The notes under the pieces are model-generated. The model was given only the letters and a program-made list of their open reading frames with translations. It made no database searches and had not been told where the DNA came from. Made by a program: the position numbers and the translations under genes. From Verrucomicrobia bacterium 12-59-8 (GTDB taxonomy: Bacteria; Verrucomicrobiota; Verrucomicrobiae; Verrucomicrobiales; Verrucomicrobiaceae), in assembly GCA_002279765.1 (NCBI GenBank), contig NCCR01000003.1:51264-115263 (forward strand): a stretch of DNA of 64,000 nt, written 5' to 3'. How positions within the stretch are numbered: the first letter of the stretch is position 1; every line of letters starts with the position of its first letter. This document shows positions 26,666-35,095 of the stretch, piece by piece.

Positions 26666-27913
26666 CTACTCCTCCCGCAGTTTCCTGCGAAGCGTGGCGC
26701 GGTTCATTTTCATCGCGGTTGCCAATCGAGTGGGCTTACCGTCGAAGCGCTGGAGCAGAGACTCAAGCATGGAGGCCTCCACTGTTTCGAGCAGAGCATC
26801 ATAGGCAGGCATAGATTCATCAGAACCTGTGGTCTTTTGATCCAGCCAGGCAGTGAGGGCACGTTTCATCGTCTCTTCGAGATGACTGGATTCATCCGGC
26901 TTCACGATGCTCGCGGGCAGATGATGTGGTAAAATCGTGCTGCCGCTGCACACGGCAGCGGCGTGCGCCATGGCCGTTTTCAGTTCACGCACGTTGCCCG
27001 ACCAGGTGTGGGCTTTGAGAGCCGCCAGTGCCTCGGCCGAGAGTACTTGCTCATCCAAAAAGGACACGGCCAGCGCCGGGATGTCTGCCGTGCGCTCACG
27101 CAACGGCGGCAACTCCACCTGCAAGACCGCCAGTGCGTAAAACAAGTCTTCACGCAGATGGGGTGCCGCCTCCTGACTGGCAGCGCTGAACAAACGCGCC
27201 TTCATGGTGCCTGCACTCAAACGATGCATGAGTGCCGCCTGCAACGGCTTTGACCACGCGCTGATTTCATCGAGAAACAGCACACCATCTCCTGCTTTGG
27301 CGATAGCTTCATCGAGTGCTGCTTCCGCGCGATCCTCCTGCCATTCATCGGCACGAAAGACTATCAGCGGTTTTTCAGCTCGGGCACTGTGGCGGTGAAT
27401 GACCTGAGCGGCCAGACTCTTGCCGCTGCCGGGTGGTCCCTGCAGGAGGACGGGTGCGTCGTTGCCGCTGGCCTGGGCAATGACGGCAAACGCACGCTGC
27501 ATGGGCTCGCTGTTGCCGATCATGGTTGTTTCTGCACGCTGCTCGAGCTTCGCTGGCGCGAAGACTTCGCGGATCGCCCGCTGCATGTCGGTGAGATTGA
27601 GAGGCTTGAGGAAATACTCGCGCGCGCCGAGCCTCCGGGCCTCCAGAGCCGTGTCCAGCGTGCCGTGGGCGGTGATGATCATGACCGGCGGCGGTTCAGT
27701 CAATGTCTGAATTTTCTCCAGCACTTTCAGCCCGCTCATGTCCGGCAGGCCGACATCGAGAAGGATGAGCGCGTAGGTTTGCCCCGTGAGCTTTTCGATG
27801 CCGCCCTGACCTGAAGCGGCCACGACGGGTGTGGCATCAAGACGACGCACGACCGTGGAAAGTGCTGCGGCCAAAGCGTATTCGTCTTCGATGATTAGAA
27901 TGGCAGGAGTCAT
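26666..27913 (-). CDS. NtrC-like response regulator lacking the GAFTGA loop
   Basis: A 415-residue protein with a receiver domain (D53 phosphoacceptor, K103 in FLKPL), an AAA+ domain and a C-terminal helix-turn-helix (LATAMKMNRATLRRKL). Walker A is GPPGSGKS (159-166) and Walker B VLFLDE (211-216); the arginine-finger segment LREDLFYALAVLQVELPPLRERTADIP is normal. Only 44 residues separate the Walker motifs, against about 60 in NtrC, and the missing part is the ELFGHEKGAFTGA loop that contacts sigma-54. The protein therefore may not activate sigma-54 promoters. It overlaps the kinase gene by four bases (ATGA), which makes a coupled pair. Confidence 0.88.
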   Translation of the reverse strand: MTPAILIIEDEYALAAALSTVVRRLDATPVVAASGQGGIEKLTGQTYALILLDVGLPDMSGLKVLEKIQTLTEPPPVMIITAHGTLDTALEARRLGAREYFLKPLNLTDMQRAIREVFAPAKLEQRAETTMIGNSEPMQRAFAVIAQASGNDAPVLLQGPPGSGKSLAAQVIHRHSARAEKPLIVFRADEWQEDRAEAALDEAIAKAGDGVLFLDEISAWSKPLQAALMHRLSAGTMKARLFSAASQEAAPHLREDLFYALAVLQVELPPLRERTADIPALAVSFLDEQVLSAEALAALKAHTWSGNVRELKTAMAHAAAVCSGSTILPHHLPASIVKPDESSHLEETMKRALTAWLDQKTTGSDESMPAYDALLETVEASMLESLLQRFDGKPTRLATAMKMNRATLRRKLREE

Positions 27914-29007
27914 GCGGCGAGTGAGGGAAGCAGCACGATGATAACCGCCCCGCCCTTGGGGTCATTTTGCAATTTCATGCTGCCACCATGCGCGCTGATG
28001 ATGGTGGAGACAATGTTCAAGCCCACTCCCATGCCGCCTTCTTTCTCGGTGAAGAAGAGTTCGGTGCCATGGGCCAGCGCGGGTTCGGAAAAGCCGGTGC
28101 CGGTGTCTGAGAAGCGCAGCTCAAACCATGCGTCAGCGGGCTGGCCGCGCACACTTAGCATGCCGCCGCGAGGCATGGCCTGAATGGCATTGATCATGAG
28201 GTTTCGCATGGCCTGAGCGAGGCGCTGTGAATCTCCCATGATCCAGATAGGAGCTGGGAGATCGAGTTTGATCTCAACGCCGGCATGGCGGGACTGGGCC
28301 TCGATGTTTCTAGAGACGCCGCGAATGCATTCGGTGAGATCGAGCTTCACGAGTTTCGGGGGCAGCGGATTCGCGAGGTGTAGCCACTGGTTCACGAGAC
28401 CAGCGATCACTTCGGATTCGTTTTCAATGAGCCGGACCGCCTGCGCATCCTCCGCATTCTGCGGCGTCAGCAACTGCGCGTGCAGTTGAATGGAGGCGAG
28501 CGGGTTCTTGATGTCGTGGGCGAGGCTCGTCGCCACCCGACCCAGCATGGCGAGACGTTCGGACTGCGCGCGCTTGAGGCGCTCGCGCACCAGCAGCCAG
28601 CCCACGAGGCCGGAGATGAGCCAGAAGGTGATGAAGGCATTGAGCGTGGCGGGATCGCGCAGCGAGAGGGATGATACGACGGGCGTGCGGGTGAAGATCA
28701 TGTCCTTCTTGTCATCCAGTCGGATGGTAAGCCGGTCTTCGCTGTCAGCCGGTGCCTTGCCTGCATCGCGAAACTCAATCTGCATGCCGAGCAGTTGTTC
28801 CAAATCGTGCGCCAATTTGCCGCTGCGTGGCAGATTCATGCGCCGCACAAATTCGGCGTCCGCCTGTGCCAGAGCTTGGAAGAGGCGATTGGATTCCTCT
28901 CGTTCCCGCTGGCGCAACCATGCGAGAAGCAGAAGGGAGCCCGCGATGATAAAGGCGAGAAAGCCGAGGCCGAAGGTGAGGCGGAGCTTGTGGGGAGAAG
29001 CGGACAC
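27910..29007 (-). CDS. Membrane sensor histidine kinase
   Basis: A 365-residue kinase with two membrane helices (about 12-30 and 122-140) enclosing a 90-residue periplasmic sensor region. The H-box SLAHDIKNPLASIQLH has the phosphoacceptor H164. The ATPase domain has RNLMINAIQAMP (N box), DTGTGFSEP (G1) and GGMGVGLNIV (G2). It belongs to the group that pairs with NtrC-like regulators, and it overlaps the response-regulator gene by ATGA. The signal is unknown; the periplasmic part shows no known sensor domain. Confidence 0.9.
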   Translation of the reverse strand: MSASPHKLRLTFGLGFLAFIIAGSLLLLAWLRQREREESNRLFQALAQADAEFVRRMNLPRSGKLAHDLEQLLGMQIEFRDAGKAPADSEDRLTIRLDDKKDMIFTRTPVVSSLSLRDPATLNAFITFWLISGLVGWLLVRERLKRAQSERLAMLGRVATSLAHDIKNPLASIQLHAQLLTPQNAEDAQAVRLIENESEVIAGLVNQWLHLANPLPPKLVKLDLTECIRGVSRNIEAQSRHAGVEIKLDLPAPIWIMGDSQRLAQAMRNLMINAIQAMPRGGMLSVRGQPADAWFELRFSDTGTGFSEPALAHGTELFFTEKEGGMGVGLNIVSTIISAHGGSMKLQNDPKGGAVIIVLLPSLAA

Positions 29008-29010
29008 TGC

Positions 29011-30489
29011 CTACGGTTCCGGCAGCGGAGCGCTTTTATCAATCGGCTTGTCTTCCCAGATCGCCTCTCCTGTGGAGGCTTCATAGGTCAGGATACGGCT
29101 CTTGCTGCCGGGGACGGGACCTTTGTCGATCTTTGGCAGCCATTTGGCCAACTCGGCTTTTTTGGCGGTGTAGCTCGAATCACCTGCGAGGTTGGTCCAC
29201 TCATTGGGATCTTTCACCTCGTCGTAGAGTTCTTCGCTGCCGTCGGCGTAGCGGATGTAGCGCCAGTCTTTGGTGCGGATGGTGTGGTTGCCCTGATTGT
29301 GCGTGGTGATGGCGGGCCATTCGCGTGGGGCCTTGGCGTCTTGAAACTGGGGCATGAGGCTGTGGCCTTCGATGTCGGTGCGTGCTGGCAATTTGGCGAG
29401 GGCTAGGAGGGATGGGAAGATGTCGAGGAGTTCCACGGGGCTGTCGCAAACCTGACCAGCTTTGATGCCGGGTCCGGCAAAGATGAGCGGCACACGGGTG
29501 CTGCGTTCCCAGAGGGTGTTTTTGCCCGTCATGAGTTTTTCGCCGAGATGCCAGCCGTGGTCTCCCCAAAGGACGATGATGGTGTTGTCCGCGCGGCCGG
29601 TCGCTTCGAGTTCGCTCATGAGGCGGCCCACCTGGCTGTCCATGAAGCTGACGCAGGCAAGGTAGGCGCGAACGAGGGGTCGCCATTCGTTGAATTTGCG
29701 CAGGGTGCTGAGGCGTGGCTCGGGGAGTTTCCAGTGGAGAAAGTCGGCGAATTTGGGGAGGTCATTGCGATCATCTTCTTTGACCGGGGGCATCTGAAGA
29801 GTGGCGTCGGGATAGAGATCAAACCACTTCTGAGAGGCAAAGCATGGCACGTGCGGCAGACGGAAGCCAGCGGCGATGAAGAAGGGTTTGTCCGCAGGCG
29901 CACGCTTCAGGGCATCCATGGCGGAGTCGGCGATTTTCCAGTCGGCGTTGTCCTGGTCCTTCTCGGGGAAGACGCCCCAGTCCATGGCGGGATGGCGGTC
30001 CGGGCCGGGGAGATTGGCGATGGGGGTTTTGGGTTTCGGCATGGGGCCACGATTGCCCCATTCAGTGAACTCTGTTTTCTGATCGCCGCCACGCATGGAG
30101 CCGTCGTGGTAGATTTTGCCGCTGTTGAAGGTGAAGTAACCGGCCTGCGTGAAGGTCTGCGGGAGCGTCACGTGATGCTTCGTCTGCTCCACTTCGCGGA
30201 TGCCGGGGGCGAGGCCGTAGATGCCGGTGCTGGAGGGACGGAGGCCGGTGAGGAGCGAACTGCGCGAGGGATTGCACAAGGGGGCTTGGCAGTGGGCGCT
30301 GGCGAAGAGGGTGCCGCGCTTGGCCAGGGCATCGATGGACGGCGTTTTTACCTGCGGGTGGCCGCCCATGCAGCCGATCCAGTCGTTTTGATCATCGATG
30401 GCGATGAAGAGGACGTTGGGGCGCGAGTCGGCGGCGTGTACGACGGAAAGGGTGAGCAGGAATGCGGTGCAGAGACGGAACAACTTCAT
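29011..30489 (-). CDS. Secreted sulfatase 1 (iduronate-2-sulfatase-like)
   Basis: A 492-residue arylsulfatase-type enzyme with a signal peptide (MKLFRLCTAFLLTLSVVHAA). Metal site: AIDDQND. The formylglycine signature is CNPSR with C72, followed by SSLLTGLRP. GDHGWHLGEK carries the second Asp-His metal ligands, and the C-terminal subdomain is intact. The overall pattern (GKIYHDGS, HVPCFASQKWFDLYP) is that of the iduronate-2-sulfatase group. It needs formylglycine-generating enzyme, not seen in this window. The ATG at 30489 starts the signal peptide. Three bases separate its stop from the histidine kinase start codon downstream on the same strand. Confidence 0.92.
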   Translation of the reverse strand: MKLFRLCTAFLLTLSVVHAADSRPNVLFIAIDDQNDWIGCMGGHPQVKTPSIDALAKRGTLFASAHCQAPLCNPSRSSLLTGLRPSSTGIYGLAPGIREVEQTKHHVTLPQTFTQAGYFTFNSGKIYHDGSMRGGDQKTEFTEWGNRGPMPKPKTPIANLPGPDRHPAMDWGVFPEKDQDNADWKIADSAMDALKRAPADKPFFIAAGFRLPHVPCFASQKWFDLYPDATLQMPPVKEDDRNDLPKFADFLHWKLPEPRLSTLRKFNEWRPLVRAYLACVSFMDSQVGRLMSELEATGRADNTIIVLWGDHGWHLGEKLMTGKNTLWERSTRVPLIFAGPGIKAGQVCDSPVELLDIFPSLLALAKLPARTDIEGHSLMPQFQDAKAPREWPAITTHNQGNHTIRTKDWRYIRYADGSEELYDEVKDPNEWTNLAGDSSYTAKKAELAKWLPKIDKGPVPGSKSRILTYEASTGEAIWEDKPIDKSAPLPEP

Positions 30490-30530
30490 GGTCGTCTTCA
30501 AACGAAGCTCAACCGATGAAAATAGCAGCA

Positions 30531-32300
30531 TTAAGAAGCCACGTTTGGCACGAGGTGTTCGGCGGCTTTGGCGGCTTCGGCGCGGAGTTCGGGATTGAGA
30601 TTTTGCTGCTCGAATTCGCGGCACCAGCCTTTGATTTCAAGCTCGTTGAAGATCTTGCCGATGACGCGGCGGAGGAGGCCTTTGAGGTTGGGGAGTTCGA
30701 CTTCCTGGAGGGAGCGGATGGCGGCTTCCTTGTAGCTTTCGAGGAGGGTCATGGCCTTCTCATGGGCACCGCTGTCGAGGGCCCAGTCGCGGATGGTGGC
30801 GTTGTCGGGCTTGGTTTTGGCGACGCCGTTCCAGAGGGCTTCCATCTGGTCTTTGACTTCGCCTTTGCCTTTCTCACGCAGGAGGGAGAGGACGATGCTG
30901 GGGCGCATGTTCCATTCGTTGCCTGCGGCAGAGTCTTCGCCAAGATCGTCGAGGTCATCGCGGATCTGGTAGGCGATGCCGAGGTTTTCGCTGTAGGTGT
31001 GCAGCACGTCTGCGCATTCATCGAGCTGGCCGGCGAGGGCGGCGCCGACTTTGAGGGCGACTTCAAAAGCGGGGGCGGTTTTACTGCGGAAAATTTCGAG
31101 CACCTGGGTGCTGCTGAGAGCGACGGGATGACGCGTCCAGAGGAGTTCTGCGCCCTGACCGATGCAGAGCTCACGCTGGCCTTCAGCGGCGACGAGGATG
31201 GCTGCGCTGCGGATGTGCGCGGCGGCATCGTTGTCGGCGAGGAGGCGGTAGCCTTCACCGATGAGAAGGTCACCGATGTTCAGGGCCACGGGGATGCCGT
31301 GCTCGGTGTGCAGGGTGGTTTCACCGTAGCGTTCGGCGTCGCCGTCTTCGATGTCGTCGTGAACGAGCGAGGCTTTGTGGAAGATTTCGACGGCGATGGC
31401 GGCTTTTTTAACGGTGTCGGAGATCGGGCCTTCGGGATCTTCGCGCAGGGCTTGATAGGCGGCGACGGTGAGGAAGGGACGCCAGCGTTTGCCGGCACGC
31501 GCGAGCCATTCGCGTGCGATGTCGTCGCTATGGCCACGCGAGGGGCCCATGAGCGCGTTGAGAGAGTCCAAGGTGAACCAGGTCTTCACCTCGTCGTGAA
31601 GGGCGTTCAGATTGAGGCGGCGGGTTTTGTCGTCGCTGGTGAGGTGGATGTAATCCCAGACCCAGTCGATATCGACCAGGGTGTCGATGCAGTCGTCCTG
31701 CAGCAAGGGCACGGCGACGGCGGGAATGGCGGCGGCTTCGATGTAGGGGAAGGTGCGCTCCAGCACCGCGAGGCAGGAAATGCCCACGATGGCTTCGATC
31801 TTGCCGGTCTGGATGAGCGACATGACGATGGCGCTGCCTTCGGCGACAAGCACGGCATAGCCGAGCTTTTCAGCTTCGTTTTGGAAATCCTGGATCGAGC
31901 AGAGGCCGCACTGCTTGCAGAGAAGGCCGAACTCATCAAAGGGGGCCGGGCATTTGCTTTCGACACGGAGGCACTTTGGCTTCAGCAGGAGACGCTTTTC
32001 AAAGGGCACGGTGGCGAGGGATTCACGCCAGGTTTCATTGGCGAGAAGGACGCCGACGTAGTCACGATGGATCTTGTCGATGGCGTGGATCGTGACGATT
32101 TTATCCGTGTGCTCCTGCAGATCTGCCAACGGCACCGGGGGAACCAGTTTCTGCTCTTCGGCATAGGCACGAACCCAGCCCAGGATCTGATCACGCTCCG
32201 GCTTGGTCTGCGGGATGTTTTTCTTTGGCTGGCGGATACGGCGGTTCAGACCGGGAATGGGAGGCGGAAGGGCGGCAGAACGGACGACGGCAGCGGACAT
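30531..32300 (-). CDS. DUF116 domain fused to a polyprenyl diphosphate synthase
   Basis: A 589-residue two-domain protein. Residues about 100-220 look like DUF116: clustered cysteines C110, C117, C128, C131, C134 and C176 with the pattern LLCKQCGLC, then VLVAEGSAIVM and EAIVGISCLAVLER. Residues about 255-585 are an isoprenyl diphosphate synthase: KRWRPFL, the first Asp-rich motif HDDIED (DDIED 315-319) and the second RDDLDDLGED (448-452). It should condense isopentenyl diphosphate with an allylic primer to make a C15-C20 or longer chain for quinones, carotenoids or lipid carriers. The cysteine cluster may bind Zn or an Fe-S cluster; the role of the fusion is unknown. Confidence 0.82.
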   Translation of the reverse strand: MSAAVVRSAALPPPIPGLNRRIRQPKKNIPQTKPERDQILGWVRAYAEEQKLVPPVPLADLQEHTDKIVTIHAIDKIHRDYVGVLLANETWRESLATVPFEKRLLLKPKCLRVESKCPAPFDEFGLLCKQCGLCSIQDFQNEAEKLGYAVLVAEGSAIVMSLIQTGKIEAIVGISCLAVLERTFPYIEAAAIPAVAVPLLQDDCIDTLVDIDWVWDYIHLTSDDKTRRLNLNALHDEVKTWFTLDSLNALMGPSRGHSDDIAREWLARAGKRWRPFLTVAAYQALREDPEGPISDTVKKAAIAVEIFHKASLVHDDIEDGDAERYGETTLHTEHGIPVALNIGDLLIGEGYRLLADNDAAAHIRSAAILVAAEGQRELCIGQGAELLWTRHPVALSSTQVLEIFRSKTAPAFEVALKVGAALAGQLDECADVLHTYSENLGIAYQIRDDLDDLGEDSAAGNEWNMRPSIVLSLLREKGKGEVKDQMEALWNGVAKTKPDNATIRDWALDSGAHEKAMTLLESYKEAAIRSLQEVELPNLKGLLRRVIGKIFNELEIKGWCREFEQQNLNPELRAEAAKAAEHLVPNVAS

Positions 32301-32464
32301 GAGTGGAAAGGGAAAATGGCAGAGTGCCGGATGAAAAGTATGGGCGGTTTAACCGTGTAAGAAGGACTTAGTCTTGCAGATATTGCGCTAAAGCATGCGA
32401 ATCTTGCGCCGCGACTGGCAACGGATCGGCGGTAAAGGTGCTGGAAAAACGTGAAAAACCGACC

Positions 32465-33595
32465 TCAAACGACCGTGCCACGGCCGCTTTTGGGCGTGTT
32501 TTTCTTGGGTTTTGACTCGGGCAGTCCTTCGTCCTGCAAAATCGTGTCCTGAGGGAGAGGTTCGGCCCCGTCTTCTCCTTTTGGATCAGGCTCGGCAAAA
32601 GGGGTGGCCTTTTGGTAGAGTTTGAGGCGGGTGTCGAACTCGTCCTGGAGCTTTTTACGATCTTCTTCAGGAAGGTCTTTGTCTTCGTTTAGCAGGGTAA
32701 TACAGCGTTTCTGCCAGAGTTCGGCCTCTTTGAACTCGCCATTGCGGGCCAGAGCGGCAGCCATGGTGTCGATCATCTCGTAAGGCTGCTCATCGCTCTG
32801 GACGACTTCCGCGACGAGTTTCAAGGCACGCCGCGCGAGCAAGACGGCGTTTTCGCCATTGTGCAAATTATCCTCCGGGCAGGTGGACAGGAACCAGGCC
32901 AGATTGTTGGAAGCCCAGGGATCTTCGGAACGTGCGGCACGACGATACCAGGCACCGGCACGGCGGTAGTCCACGGGCACGCCCTGGCCGGTGTAGTAGA
33001 GATTGGCGAGACGAGTCATCGCGGGCACAAAGTCCTGCTGCGCCGCCTTGAGGTACCAGAGGGCGGCCTTGGCAGTGCTTTTGGCCACACCATCTCCGCG
33101 TTCGAGCTTGGAAGCATAGGCGGTCTGCGATGGAGGGCTACCCTGGTCGGCGGCTTTCTTGAACCACTCGGTAGCCTTGGCCGTGTCTTTCTTCACGCCT
33201 TTGCCTTCCTCATACATGGCGGCCAGACTGTGCTGCGAGAGGGCAAAACCGAGATCTGCCGAGCTCCGGTACCATTCGGCCGCCTTGGCTAGGTCCATCT
33301 TCACACCGACCCCATCTTCATACAGCGTGCCTAGGACGTGCTGCGCACGCAGGTGCTTCTGCCTAGCCGCCTTTTCGACGGATTTGACGCCTTCTTCGAG
33401 GTTTTTCTTCACTCCTTCACCGGTGATCAGGCGCAGGCCCAGCTCGAACTGTGCGTCGGCATCGCCACGATCAGCCCAGTCCCGCAGCTCTTTTTCATCG
33501 ACTTTTTGCAACTGCTGCGCGGGCAGGAGGGAAGCAGAAAACAGCAACGCAACGAGAAGGCCGGCGAGGAGGGGGTGTAGGGGCGCATGCTTCAT
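32465..33595 (-). CDS. Secreted Sel1-like repeat protein
   Basis: A 376-residue protein with a signal peptide (MKHAPLHPLLAGLLVALLFS) and at least five Sel1-like (SLR) repeats between about residues 40 and 225, for example AQFELGLRLITGEGVKKNLEEG and AKAAEWYRSSADLGFALSQH. SLR solenoids are protein-binding scaffolds; enzymatic function is not expected. The C-terminal third has a TPR-like stretch (MIDTMAAALARNGEFKEAELWQ) and a Lys/Pro-rich tail. It is 164 bases upstream of the DUF116 fusion gene on the same strand. Partner unknown. Confidence 0.85.
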   Translation of the reverse strand: MKHAPLHPLLAGLLVALLFSASLLPAQQLQKVDEKELRDWADRGDADAQFELGLRLITGEGVKKNLEEGVKSVEKAARQKHLRAQHVLGTLYEDGVGVKMDLAKAAEWYRSSADLGFALSQHSLAAMYEEGKGVKKDTAKATEWFKKAADQGSPPSQTAYASKLERGDGVAKSTAKAALWYLKAAQQDFVPAMTRLANLYYTGQGVPVDYRRAGAWYRRAARSEDPWASNNLAWFLSTCPEDNLHNGENAVLLARRALKLVAEVVQSDEQPYEMIDTMAAALARNGEFKEAELWQKRCITLLNEDKDLPEEDRKKLQDEFDTRLKLYQKATPFAEPDPKGEDGAEPLPQDTILQDEGLPESKPKKNTPKSGRGTVV

Positions 33596-33809
33596 GGGGC
33601 GAAATTACGTCTGGCTGGAGCCGTCTCAACCATCAAAATGCAGGTGCCCCACAAAATGGCGGGCGGTTTACCGAAGTCCCGGACAAGCCCGATGACCTAC
33701 GGAGAGGGGGAGGTCGCAAGACGTTGGTGACTCTTGGAGCCGGCATCATGCTCTGCATTGCTTCCGTTCCCTCATTCGCTTTCAGTTCCAAATGTGATAT
33801 GGGATCAGC

Positions 33810-34265
33810 ATGAAAACATTACCGCAAATCGCTCTACTCGCCTGTTGCTGCGTCCTTTTTCTCGTCGGCTGCGGTACCAACACCAACGACATCTCCGGTC
33901 CGCCGTTTACCTATGATGACTTCGGCACCGAACTGATGGCCAGCCACCTGATCGGCCCCAGAGGCAGGGACACACAGGTCATTGCGCGGTTTGGTTCCAC
34001 ACATGCCACCCCGCCACCCGGAGGTCCTGATGTGCGTTATGTCAGTGTGGGACAGGCCATGTTCTACCTGCGCCACAGTGTGCATAAACTGCCTAAAACA
34101 CCGGAAAATGCGGCTCTGCGTCAGCGTCTCTCGGGCACCTACATTCGCTTGTACAACGTCTATTCGACCAAGCGCAACGCCTTTCTCTCTGCCCCCTCGG
34201 CCAGTTATGGAAGGGGTGGCATGAACCGGGCGCTCATGATGCCCCCGATGCCCCCCTCAATCTGA
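33810..34265 (+). CDS. Small secreted lipoprotein, family of unknown function (copy 2)
   Basis: A 151-residue lipoprotein with the signal ALLACCCVLFLVGC, where the Cys of VGC is the likely lipidated residue. The mature part aligns along its whole length with the protein at 1,527-1,985: YDDFGTE, IGPRG, VIARFG, RYVSV, ALRQRLSGTYIRLY and GGMNRALM. No domain is recognised. It sits on the plus strand, alone between minus-strand genes, and is followed by a tRNA gene. The shared conserved positions make a real protein family likely despite the short length. Confidence 0.8.
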   Translation: MKTLPQIALLACCCVLFLVGCGTNTNDISGPPFTYDDFGTELMASHLIGPRGRDTQVIARFGSTHATPPPGGPDVRYVSVGQAMFYLRHSVHKLPKTPENAALRQRLSGTYIRLYNVYSTKRNAFLSAPSASYGRGGMNRALMMPPMPPSI

Positions 34266-34276
34266 CAGCAGCGCAT

Positions 34277-34305
34277 TTGACAAGACTGCCGCTGCCAGCC
34301 AGACT
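34277..34305 (+). promoter_or_regulatory. Possible promoter of the tRNA-Gly gene
   Basis: A perfect ttgaca (34277-34282) is followed after 17 bases by a weak -10-like cagact (34300-34305), placing a start about 16 bases before the tRNA. Supported by position and the -35 only. Confidence 0.35.
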
Positions 34306-34327
34306 GCGCCTCTGCCTCCAGTGAGTC

Positions 34328-34401
34328 GCGGGTGTAGTTCAATGGTAGAACACGTGCTTCCCAAGCATGATACGTCAGTTCGATTCTGATCACCCGCTCC
34401 A
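34328..34401 (+). tRNA. tRNA-Gly, anticodon CCC, with encoded CCA
   Basis: A complete cloverleaf can be drawn. Acceptor arm gcgggtg pairs with cacccgc; D arm gttc/gaac; anticodon stem cgtgc/gcatg with loop ttcccaa giving anticodon CCC at 34360-34362; T arm gtcag/ctgat with loop ttcgatt. The discriminator T at 34398 is followed by an encoded CCA (34399-34401). CCC reads GGG codons only. The ECF sigma gene ends five bases away on the opposite strand. Confidence 0.93.
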
Positions 34402-34405
34402 CGCT

Positions 34406-35047
34406 TCAATTGTGGGCAGCAAGAGTTTGGAAAAGCACCGCTTTCCCCTGCTCTGATCCGGCACCTAGGCCGGCTTCAGTGGCGATCATGTTGCGCAGCC
34501 TGTTGCGCGCGCGATGGACCGCCACGCGCAGGGCGGGCGTGTAGTCCGGCACCACTTCCGCGTACTCGGTGCCAAACAGTGAGGGCTCGATTCGCTGCCA
34601 CTGCAAGTCGCCCACGCTGGAACGCAGCCTGTTCACCCCGCGCTCGATCACAGACCTGATCCAGGCATGGTCGTGCTCGGCTTCCGGGGAGCGGGGTCCG
34701 GGCAGTTCGCGACCTTGTTCGAGCAAGGTGTCGATGGACACCGTGAGGCTGGCATCGCCACGGCGCATGGCGTTTTTGTGACGCCATTTATTGAGGACGA
34801 TCCAGTTCAATGTGCGCAGCAGCCATGCGCGCTGCCACTCCAGAGGCTTGGCGCAGAGAGGCTCCAACATACCGATGCGAAAGATGCGCAGAAACAGTTC
34901 CTGCACAGCATCCCAGGCCTCATGCTCGTCGCAGCCGCGCTGGCAGGCGAACCTCACCAAGCAGAGCTGATGGCTCTGATAGAGAAGTTCACATGCCTGA
35001 TCCAGCTTTCGGCATGAATCGGCTGCTTCAACGTGCGGTAAGGTCAT
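34406..35047 (-). CDS. ECF-type RNA polymerase sigma factor
   Basis: A protein of about 213 residues. The region-2-like part has CDEHEAWDAVQELFLRIFRI and WLLRTLNWIVLNKWR, the usual core-binding and -10 recognition helices. Region 4 near the end has EYAEVVPDYTPALRVAVHRAR, the -35 recognition helix-turn-helix. It is more divergent than typical RpoE proteins and lacks an adjacent anti-sigma gene. Start chosen at 35047; an in-frame ATG at 35074 would add nine residues. It begins 48 bases after the stop of the giant phosphatase gene on the same strand, so it may be co-transcribed with it. Confidence 0.75.
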   Translation of the reverse strand: MTLPHVEAADSCRKLDQACELLYQSHQLCLVRFACQRGCDEHEAWDAVQELFLRIFRIGMLEPLCAKPLEWQRAWLLRTLNWIVLNKWRHKNAMRRGDASLTVSIDTLLEQGRELPGPRSPEAEHDHAWIRSVIERGVNRLRSSVGDLQWQRIEPSLFGTEYAEVVPDYTPALRVAVHRARNRLRNMIATEAGLGAGSEQGKAVLFQTLAAHN

Positions 35048-35095
35048 GAGGGACTGGAGATGCTGGATTCCCACAACCGAGCAGGGGCCGAGGGA

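Noticed and set aside
30462..32360. A 632-codon plus-strand open frame antisense to the DUF116-polyprenyl synthase gene
   Set aside because: The opposite strand has both Asp-rich catalytic motifs; the plus-strand product has no recognisable domain.
34328..34410. tRNA-Gly 3' end as attachment site of an island carrying the ECF and giant gene
   Set aside because: No second copy of the tRNA 3' end longer than about ten bases was seen in the window, and no integrase gene is present.
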